13,111 nt of DNA from DATDCY01 sp031406795 [NCBI: Candidatus Rokuibacteriota bacterium] (lineage in GTDB: Bacteria; JAUVQV01): contig JANOHV010000110.1 in the NCBI GenBank assembly GCA_031406795.1, forward strand, positions 1 through 13,111. The letters run 5' to 3'. Shown here in pieces: positions 8,319-13,111 of the stretch; the stretch's first letter is position 1; every line of letters begins with the position of its first letter. The notes below the pieces were generated by a model. That model was not told the origin of the DNA, did not search any database, and saw only the letters and a list, made by a program, of their open reading frames with translations. A program made the translations under genes and the position numbers.

Positions 8319-8930
8319 TCACCGCCTGGTCATGAACGACTTGTACCCGTACTTGCCGATCGCCCAGGCAGCCACGAAGGGGAACGCCACGATATAGGCC
8401 AGGCCGATGAAGGGCGCGGCGAAGAAGAGCGCAACGTTCTTCGCGACATTCTCACGTGCTTCGGCAGCCAGGGCAGGCTCCGCCGCCAGCTCCGGAGCGG
8501 TCGTCGTCGCGGGGGAGATCAGCGCCAGCGCGGACAACCTGATCGCCTCGGCGGTCTCGTCCCGCTCGCGCAGCACGCGCTCGGCGTTCGAGATAATCGC
8601 CTCCGGAGAGAGCGGCTTGTGCAGGAAACCCGCCACACCGAGATCGCGCGCCCTTTGTTCACTCGCTTCCGTCCCGTACCCGGTGATGACGACGACCGGC
8701 ATCTCCGGATGGCTCTTCTTCATCCGCGAGGCCATCTCCAGCCCGTCCATGCCGGGCATACGCAGGTCGGTGAACACCATGTCGTAACGCTTCTGGTCCA
8801 ACTCCTCCATCGCCTCGGACCCGCTCATCGCCTCCCGCACCAGGTACCCGTGCTCCGTGAGCACGCGGTTGATGCTCCTCCCGACCACCGCGTCGTCGTC
8901 CACCACCAGCACTCTGCGTGACTCGAACAT
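8319..8930 (-). CDS. Response regulator receiver with C-terminal membrane tail (last gene of cytochrome operon)
   Basis: A 203-residue protein. The receiver domain (about 1-122) has D11/D12, phospho-acceptor D55, T83 and K105, so it should be phosphorylatable. No DNA-binding or enzymatic output domain follows. Instead, an Ala/Glu-rich linker (about 123-160) leads to a hydrophobic segment, LFFAAPFIGLAYIVAFPFV (168-186), and a short basic end. The receiver would therefore be tethered to the cytoplasmic side of the inner membrane (inference). The tail is nearly identical to that of the first gene of the operon (11762-12319), much more so than the receivers are. ATG 8930 is preceded by AAGGAGGT on the minus strand at the right spacing; the open frame upstream is not needed. 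It sits 62 bases after the single-domain regulator gene. A role in controlling a membrane redox complex is a guess. Confidence 0.88.
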   Translation of the reverse strand: MFESRRVLVVDDDAVVGRSINRVLTEHGYLVREAMSGSEAMEELDQKRYDMVFTDLRMPGMDGLEMASRMKKSHPEMPVVVITGYGTEASEQRARDLGVAGFLHKPLSPEAIISNAERVLRERDETAEAIRLSALALISPATTTAPELAAEPALAAEARENVAKNVALFFAAPFIGLAYIVAFPFVAAWAIGKYGYKSFMTRR

Positions 8931-8992
8931 GACCGACCTCCTTGCCGTTGCGCTCGTCGGGCGTCCCTTCAACCCGCCGCCATCCCGGGCCT

Positions 8993-9403
8993 TCACCCGG
9001 CCGCGGACTCGCACTGGATCGTCCAGCGCTTCTGCATCCAGGCTCCGGTGGTCGCCCTGATCACCGCTTCGGGCACCACCGGCTTCGCCAGGTAGTCATA
9101 CGCGCCGAGCTTCACCGCCTCCTTGGCCGTCTCGATCGACGGGTACCCGGTGACCACCACGACTTCGCTCTGGGGCCACCGCTGCTTGATCGCCCGCAGG
9201 ACTTCCATCCCGTCCATGCCGGGCATCCGCATGTCCAGCAGCACCACGTCGAAGCCGGCATCGCCCATCAGGTCGAGCGCCTCGGCCCCGTTGCCCGCCG
9301 CCATCACGCGGAATCCGTCCGCCGAGAGCACCCGCCGGTAGCCGAGGCGAACCACTTCCTCGTCGTCCACCACCAGAACTCGAATCCTCTCTTCCATGAC
9401 CAT
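8993..9403 (-). CDS. Single-domain response regulator (CheY/NtrC-type receiver)
   Basis: A 136-residue stand-alone receiver with D13/D14, phospho-acceptor D57, T85 and K107 all present. After the receiver there is only a short tail ending CESAAG, so it has no visible output domain. It may relay phosphate or bind a partner. The ATG at 9403 overlaps the stop of the cytochrome b gene in a TGATG junction, with AAAGGA just upstream, which fixes the start better than the GTG at 9406. A second ATG at 9397 is an alternative. The receiver resembles those of NtrC-type regulators (RMPGMDGMEVL, GAYDYLAKP). Its kinase is not identified in the operon. Confidence 0.9.
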   Translation of the reverse strand: MVMEERIRVLVVDDEEVVRLGYRRVLSADGFRVMAAGNGAEALDLMGDAGFDVVLLDMRMPGMDGMEVLRAIKQRWPQSEVVVVTGYPSIETAKEAVKLGAYDYLAKPVVPEAVIRATTGAWMQKRWTIQCESAAG

Positions 9404-10038
9404 CACGTCCTTTTCGCGTGCTCGAACTCTTCCTCGTAGCCGGTGAACATCGCCTTGAAGTGCGCGCCCGGGGTGTGCCCGAGCGTCGCGAGGTAGGCGT
9501 GGACCGGCAGGAAGGCCGTGAAGAAGATGAAGAACAGCACGTGGAGCGTGTCCACGGTGCGCACCCCGCCGAGCGCCGCCACCGCGCCCGAGAAGCGCTG
9601 CACATCCCAGAGCAACAACCCCGAGAGGAACTGAAGGGGCACCACAAGTAGCATGATCAGGTCGTAGGCCAGCTTCTGCATCGGGTTGAACTTGGTGTAC
9701 GCCGAGGCGTGGTGGGGGTTCGCCGAACCGCGGAAGATGCCGTAGCCGTAGTACACCGCCTGGTTGATGGCGTCGGTGTAGAATTTCCTGGGGCGCAGCT
9801 CCATCTGGTAGTTCTTGATCTTGTCCGAGGTGAGATAGAAGACGAGCCAGAGCAGGTAGCTGCCCATCAGCGCGAAGCCGACGTAGTTATGGAGCCGCAC
9901 CGAGGCCTCGAACGAGGCCAGCCCGATCAGGTCGCGGTAGCGGATCTGCAACCCCGAGAGGATGAGCAGCACGAACCCGAGCGCGTTCGTCCAGTGCCAG
10001 ATCCGCACCGGCAGCGGGTGGATGTAGATCCTTTTCAT
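9403..10038 (-). CDS. Membrane cytochrome b subunit (FdnI/HydC-like cytochrome b561 family)
   Basis: A 211-residue integral membrane protein with about four transmembrane helices (near 18-35, 52-70, 125-144, 163-185). The likely b-heme axial histidines are H15 in the RIWHWTN motif, H50 in RLHNYVGF, and H166 and H180 in DTLHVLFF and FLPVHAYL. The RxWHWxN start and the paired histidines are typical of the cytochrome b subunits of formate dehydrogenases and Ni/Fe hydrogenases, which exchange electrons with quinones. It follows the multiheme cytochrome gene by 6 bases, with a GAAGGGTGA ribosome-binding sequence inside that gene's end. The two probably form one quinone-linked membrane complex, comparable in idea to the Geobacter Cbc complexes (inference). 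No dehydrogenase subunit is in the operon. Confidence 0.9.
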   Translation of the reverse strand: MKRIYIHPLPVRIWHWTNALGFVLLILSGLQIRYRDLIGLASFEASVRLHNYVGFALMGSYLLWLVFYLTSDKIKNYQMELRPRKFYTDAINQAVYYGYGIFRGSANPHHASAYTKFNPMQKLAYDLIMLLVVPLQFLSGLLLWDVQRFSGAVAALGGVRTVDTLHVLFFIFFTAFLPVHAYLATLGHTPGAHFKAMFTGYEEEFEHAKRT

Positions 10039-10044
10039 GACGGT

Positions 10045-11727
10045 TCACCCTTCCTTGCGGGCGCGCGCGGCCCGGAGGCGGAATGTCAGATGAATGGCGA
10101 CGACCGAAAGGCCGCCGGCGACCGCCAGCACGAGCAGCCAGTCGAGCACCCCGTGCCTCGTGGCCCCGAGGGCGTAGAAGCCGTGGATCGACATCACGGA
10201 AGCCGAGTCGGCGAGCATCCCCGGGGAGGCGTCGAAGCGCTTCGGGCGGTTGTCGTCGCGGGCGAGCGTCAGAACGACGCGATCGAACGCCGTGGAGCCA
10301 TTCGTGTGGCAGGTCTCGCAGGCCCGGACCGCGCCGGACTTCGCGGCGAGACGGTGGGCGTCGACGCCCCGGGCGACCTGTAGCCGGCCGGTCACGTCGA
10401 GCTTGGCCGCAGAGGCCTGCCGCCGGGACTCGAGCCGGCGCATACTCGACCAGAGATCGAGACCGCTCACCCCGCTGCCTGACGGGTCGAAGGCGGCGCG
10501 CGCATTGCCGTCGAACAGGTCGCCAACCTCGCGCTCGGTGAGCGCCCGGCCCGTGCCCTCCTCGACGAGGCTCAGGGCGACCACCCGCTCCGCCTGCGGC
10601 GCGTGGCACGCGGCGCAGGAAACGACGTCCAGGTGCAGTGCGGCGTTCGGCAGCCAGGCCGAATGGACCGCCACCGCGGTCGGGTGACAGCCGATGCAGG
10701 CCGCGCGGACCAATTCGGGGCGGGCGCTGCCCTGCACATCGTGGGCGCGGTGGCAGTCCGAGCACAACGGCGCGTCGAAGTGATCGCCTGAGGCGCGGGC
10801 CTTGCCGTGCATGCTCCCCGCGTACGCCGCGAAAACCTTCTGGTGACAGGCGCGGCACGGCGTTCCGGCGACGGAGGCGAACCGCTCCTTCGGCGCCACC
10901 TCGTGCGCGCTGTGGCAGTCGGTACACCCCGGAGCCCCCGCAACCCCCGCCCGCAGCAGTGTGAAATGAACGCTCCCTTCCGCCTGGCGCAGCTTGTCGG
11001 CGTGGCAGCGGGCGCAGATCCGGACGGCCGCGATGGCGCGGTTGCCCTCGTCGGCGCTGGTTTCGGCCGGGTGCGCGGTCGCCGAAAAACCGGTGTGGCA
11101 ATCGGAACAGACGTGGTTCGGGTGCACGGAGGCCTTGAGCTTGAGCGCCTCCACCCCGAGTTCCACCGAGGAGCCGTCCGGGCGCTGCAACTTCAGAGCC
11201 CGGGAGTGACAGCTCAGACAGTATTCATCGGGCGCCGCGCCGCGCTTCCAGGCGGCAACGCTTCTCACTCCGTGGGAGCCGTGACATTCGATGCACGCAA
11301 GCTGCTGGTCCTCGAAAACGACGGCCGCGTGCGGGGAATGTGCGCGCAATCCCTCTGCCGGATGGCACGCGAGGCAGTTGCGCGATGCGTCAAGGCGGAA
11401 TGCTTCCCGGCTCGCCGCGGGATGCCCATCGGGGTGTGCGTCGAGCCGCACCCCGCGGTGACAGCCCCGGCACTCGATGCCGCGGTGGGCCGAACCGGCG
11501 AGGTCGGCCGCGCTCACCGCGAGCGACACCTTCTCGCCGTTCGCCGTCGTCACCGAGAGACCGACGTCTTCGTGGCACGAGAGGCAGGCCCGCCAGGTCG
11601 GCCCGGAAGCTGCTGCAGCGGCGCCTGCTCCGGCCGGCAGCGACAGCGCCGCGAGGAGGAGCAGCGCGAACGAAAGACGAAGGAGGGGCGACCGCCCCCC
11701 CCTCGCCAACCGATTCCTCGTGATCAT
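10045..11727 (-). CDS. Membrane-anchored multiheme c-type cytochrome (13 CxxCH motifs)
   Basis: A 560-residue protein. ATG 11727 gives a clear signal peptide: basic MITRNRLARGGR, a Leu/Ala core at about 15-30, and likely cleavage in the Ala-rich stretch near 35-41. A longer frame to a GTG at 11775 would only add residues before the basic region. Thirteen CxxCH motifs begin at residues 48, 86, 118, 145, 170, 207, 238, 268, 291, 322, 344, 371 and 470, so it can carry 13 covalent hemes. A stretch of about 95 residues without heme sites (376-469) precedes the last motif. A membrane helix follows at about 529-548 with a basic cytoplasmic end, so the heme domain faces the periplasm. It lies 34 bases after the upstream regulator gene and 6 bases before cytochrome b. 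Likely role: moving electrons between the quinone pool and periplasmic carriers. Direction is not known. Confidence 0.92.
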   Translation of the reverse strand: MITRNRLARGGRSPLLRLSFALLLLAALSLPAGAGAAAAASGPTWRACLSCHEDVGLSVTTANGEKVSLAVSAADLAGSAHRGIECRGCHRGVRLDAHPDGHPAASREAFRLDASRNCLACHPAEGLRAHSPHAAVVFEDQQLACIECHGSHGVRSVAAWKRGAAPDEYCLSCHSRALKLQRPDGSSVELGVEALKLKASVHPNHVCSDCHTGFSATAHPAETSADEGNRAIAAVRICARCHADKLRQAEGSVHFTLLRAGVAGAPGCTDCHSAHEVAPKERFASVAGTPCRACHQKVFAAYAGSMHGKARASGDHFDAPLCSDCHRAHDVQGSARPELVRAACIGCHPTAVAVHSAWLPNAALHLDVVSCAACHAPQAERVVALSLVEEGTGRALTEREVGDLFDGNARAAFDPSGSGVSGLDLWSSMRRLESRRQASAAKLDVTGRLQVARGVDAHRLAAKSGAVRACETCHTNGSTAFDRVVLTLARDDNRPKRFDASPGMLADSASVMSIHGFYALGATRHGVLDWLLVLAVAGGLSVVAIHLTFRLRAARARKEG

Positions 11728-11761
11728 GACTTCCCGCTCCCCGGCTCGCGGTTCAGATCCG

Positions 11762-12319
11762 TCACCGGGAGCCAAGCGCCAGGCGCACGCAGCAGCGCGC
11801 GATCATGTAGGCGCCAACGAACGGAAACGCCACGATGTACGCCAGTCCGATAAACGGAGCCGCGAAAAAGAGCGCGATGTTGCGCGCGATGCTCTCCGTC
11901 GCTTCGATCGGGACGGCCGCGCCGACGACCGCGGCCGGGCCGGCCGTCACCGCCGCGATGCGTCCCATGACCCGGGCGGCGACTTCCTCGATGATCGAGG
12001 GCGTGAGCGGCTTCTGGATGAATTCGGCGACACCGATCTCCCGGGCTTGCTCCTCAGCTTCCTGCGTCGCATAACCGGTGACGACCACGATCGGCAGCCA
12101 GGGATTCATCTCCTTGATCCGGCGCGCCACCTCGAGACCGCCCTGACCGGGCATGCGCAAGTCGGTGAACACCATGTCGAACTCGGCGCCAGCGTACTTT
12201 TCGAACGCTTCCCTCCCGCTCAGGGCGGTGTCGACCCGATACCCCTTGTTCGTGAGCACCCGTTCGAAGCTGCTTCCCACCACCTGATCGTCATCCACCA
12301 CCAGAATCCTTTTTTCCAT
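11762..12319 (-). CDS. Response regulator receiver with C-terminal membrane tail (first gene of cytochrome operon)
   Basis: A 185-residue paralogue of the protein at 8319-8930. The receiver (about 1-120) has D9/D10, phospho-acceptor D53, T81 and K103. A short Ala/Val-rich linker leads to the hydrophobic segment LFFAAPFIGLAYIVAFPFV at 150-168. This is identical over 19 residues to the other protein's tail, and the end, near 174-185, is basic. No DNA-binding domain is present. ATG 12319 lies a few bases after a GAGGGGGTGA ribosome-binding sequence; upstream in-frame codons, including a GTG 9 bases earlier, are less likely starts. It is promoter-proximal in the operon, about 60 bases downstream of the predicted sigma-54 transcription start. 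A membrane-tethered receiver is inferred; its partner kinase and output are unknown. Confidence 0.88.
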   Translation of the reverse strand: MEKRILVVDDDQVVGSSFERVLTNKGYRVDTALSGREAFEKYAGAEFDMVFTDLRMPGQGGLEVARRIKEMNPWLPIVVVTGYATQEAEEQAREIGVAEFIQKPLTPSIIEEVAARVMGRIAAVTAGPAAVVGAAVPIEATESIARNIALFFAAPFIGLAYIVAFPFVGAYMIARCCVRLALGSR

Positions 12320-12390
12320 CGTACTCACCCCCTCTTCCCGTTGTGTTGGTTGCTGTTTCGTCCTTCCCGTCAATCCATGACTGGGGATAT

Positions 12391-12406
12391 AGCATCAGGC
12401 GTGCCA
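12391..12406 (-). promoter_or_regulatory. Sigma-54 (-24/-12) promoter of the cytochrome operon
   Basis: Read on the minus strand: TGGCACGCCTGATGCT. The -24 block TGGCACG is a full match to the consensus. The invariant GG and GC are separated by exactly 10 bases. Only the first base of the TTGC block differs (ATGC). The predicted start is near 12380, leaving a leader of about 60 bases to the ATG at 12319. This promoter class needs an AAA+ activator with a GAFTGA loop, which the regulator at 5464-6885 has. Confidence 0.8.
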
Positions 12407-12424
12407 GGCGCGACGATCACCGGG

Positions 12425-12453
12425 ATTAAGACAATATTATTGAATATATTCAA
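12425..12453 (-). promoter_or_regulatory. Possible secondary sigma-70-type promoter for the cytochrome operon
   Basis: On the minus strand, TTGAAT (12453-12448), a 17-base spacer and CTTAAT (12430-12425, four of six matches). It sits inside the AT-rich stretch upstream of the sigma-54 promoter. AT-rich DNA makes such matches easy by chance, so support is weak. Confidence 0.25.
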
Positions 12454-12460
12454 TATGTTG
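12432..12460. repeat. AT-rich dyad upstream of the sigma-54 promoter, with an IHF-like site
   Basis: A perfect 18-bp palindrome, TATTGAATATATTCAATA (12438-12455), lies inside a larger imperfect dyad with CAA/TTG ends. It is a sharp AT-rich island in GC-rich DNA, centred about 66 bases upstream of the predicted sigma-54 start. The right half includes ATTCAATATGTTG (12448-12460), which matches the IHF consensus WATCAANNNNTTR at all but one defined base. IHF often bends DNA between activator sites and sigma-54 promoters. It could instead be a regulator operator. Confidence 0.45.
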
Positions 12461-12472
12461 ACATGAAGGTCA
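12459..12472. promoter_or_regulatory. Candidate upstream activator half-site pair TGAC-N6-GTCA
   Basis: TGAC at 12459-12462 and GTCA at 12469-12472 form an inverted repeat centred about 86 bases upstream of the predicted sigma-54 start. That is a usual distance for an NtrC-type dimer with a Fis-like HTH. The arms are only 4 bases each, so chance is possible. Between here and the rplU promoter (12473-12692) I see only a TTGTACAA palindrome at 12514-12521 and no convincing gene. Confidence 0.25.
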
Positions 12473-12692
12473 CCATCGGCTTGCGCGAATTCTGGACGGT
12501 TCGGCACCCATCATTGTACAAATAGTTCATACGTACTAGCCCGACAAATTCGACGGCTATTCTGCCTTTTCAAGGGGTTGCGGGCGAAAAATGATTGTAT
12601 GTTTTTTGTGTACGTCGTTGCCCAGAGCAGCGAAAAACTCCACGCTTCCGCCCCCCTGACGGAGGCCGAGAACATTGTCGCTGAAGTTTCGC

Positions 12693-12720
12693 TTGACACC
12701 GGCCGAATTCCAGCGATAAT
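12693..12720 (+). promoter_or_regulatory. Sigma-70 promoter of rplU-rpmA
   Basis: A perfect -35 TTGACA (12693-12698), a 16-base spacer and GATAAT (12715-12720, five of six matches to TATAAT). The predicted start is near 12727, giving a leader of about 36 bases to rplU. This is a strong housekeeping promoter, as expected for ribosomal protein genes. Confidence 0.75.
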
Positions 12721-12762
12721 CAGTCCTCTTTATAGAACTGATGTGCGAGGAGGAGATACGCA

Positions 12763-13092
12763 ATGTACACGATCCTTGAAACCGGCGGCAAGCAATACCG
12801 CGTGGGCGTCGGCGACCTGATCGACGTCGAACTGCTCGACGCGGCACAGGGCTCTACCGTCAATTTCGACCGGGTGCTGCTGCTGGTCGCCCCGGATCAG
12901 ACCCTGATCGGCCGGCCGACACTCCCGCAGGTGAAGGTCACCGGCGAGGTGGTGAGCGATGACGAAACCAACCCGGTGAAGGGGCCGAAGATCATCGTCT
13001 TCAAGTTCAAGAAGCGCAAGAACATGCGGCGCAAGACCGGCCACCGTCAGCACTACACCCGCGTGAAGATCAGCGGGATCACCGTCGCGTAA
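12763..13092 (+). CDS. rplU: 50S ribosomal protein L21
   Basis: A 109-residue protein that binds 23S rRNA in the large subunit. The opening MYTILETGGKQYRV and the end FKFKKRKNMRRKTGHRQHYTRVKI are clear L21 signatures, and the length is typical (about 100-110). AGGAGG at 12748-12753 precedes the ATG. It is followed after 12 bases by the start of rpmA, the usual L21-L27 pairing. It is the only plain housekeeping marker at this end of the window and could be used for placing the organism. Confidence 0.98.
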   Translation: MYTILETGGKQYRVGVGDLIDVELLDAAQGSTVNFDRVLLLVAPDQTLIGRPTLPQVKVTGEVVSDDETNPVKGPKIIVFKFKKRKNMRRKTGHRQHYTRVKISGITVA

Positions 13093-13104
13093 GGGGAGAG
13101 GACC

Positions 13105-13111
13105 ATGGCTC
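13105..13111 (+). CDS. rpmA: 50S ribosomal protein L27, start only (partial)
   Basis: Only ATG GCT C is in the window, preceded by a GGGGAGAGGA ribosome-binding sequence and 12 bases after the rplU stop. The Met-Ala opening and the place directly after rplU make rpmA the expected gene. The call rests on conserved gene order, not on visible protein sequence. Confidence 0.75.

Noticed and set aside
9887-11101. 404-codon minus-strand open frame overlapping the multiheme cytochrome
   Set aside because: It is a frame-shifted shadow rich in Arg/Gly/Pro; the cytochrome frame has 13 CxxCH motifs, a signal peptide and a membrane helix.
12511-12847. Small open frames in the gap upstream of rplU (both strands)
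   Set aside because: They overlap the rplU promoter and start, lack ribosome-binding sequences and show no recognisable protein features.

Overview
The window is very GC-rich, densely packed bacterial DNA. It has lipid A/Kdo genes (a Gram-negative outer membrane), heme-c proteins, a sigma-54 activator and a probable selenoprotein. This combination fits a deltaproteobacterial, Desulfuromonadota/Geobacter-like anaerobe or a relative. That placement is inferred from gene content only; no taxonomic marker was compared.

Layout. (1) Positions 1-3548, minus strand: an overlapping lipopolysaccharide operon waaA - lpxK - LpxL/HtrB-type acyltransferase - isoprenylcysteine-methyltransferase-like membrane protein (cut by the window edge). 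(2) Positions 3549-3800: divergent regulatory region with a near-leaderless promoter for waaA and a strong sigma-70-type promoter for the next gene. (3) Positions 3801-6885, plus strand: a two-component system, made of a membrane histidine kinase with a periplasmic diheme-c sensor region and a full-length NtrC-class regulator (REC, AAA+ with GAFTGA, Fis HTH). (4) Positions 6904-8247, plus strand: a YhbS-like GNAT acetyltransferase and an ArsM-like SAM methyltransferase. The methyltransferase reading frame is interrupted by UGA exactly where the family carries an arsenic-binding cysteine. The UGA is followed by a hairpin with bacterial SECIS geometry, so the gene is best read as a 247-residue selenoprotein. 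(5) Positions 8319-12319, minus strand: a five-gene redox/signalling operon, in transcription order a response regulator with a membrane tail, a 13-heme membrane-anchored cytochrome c, a cytochrome b, a single-domain response regulator, and a second response regulator with nearly the same membrane tail. A very good sigma-54 promoter lies upstream. (6) Positions 12320-12762: a long regulatory gap with the sigma-54 promoter, an AT-rich dyad and the rplU promoter. (7) Positions 12763-13111: rplU and the first codons of rpmA.

How the parts may work together (inference): the heme kinase would sense redox state or a ligand in the periplasm. Its NtrC-type partner would activate the sigma-54 promoter of the cytochrome b/multiheme cytochrome operon 5.5 kb away. 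The operon's own response regulators, two of them apparently held at the membrane, could then adjust the electron-transfer complex or its sensors after translation. The two most notable items are the UGA-containing methyltransferase and the paired membrane-tailed response regulators that bracket the cytochrome operon.
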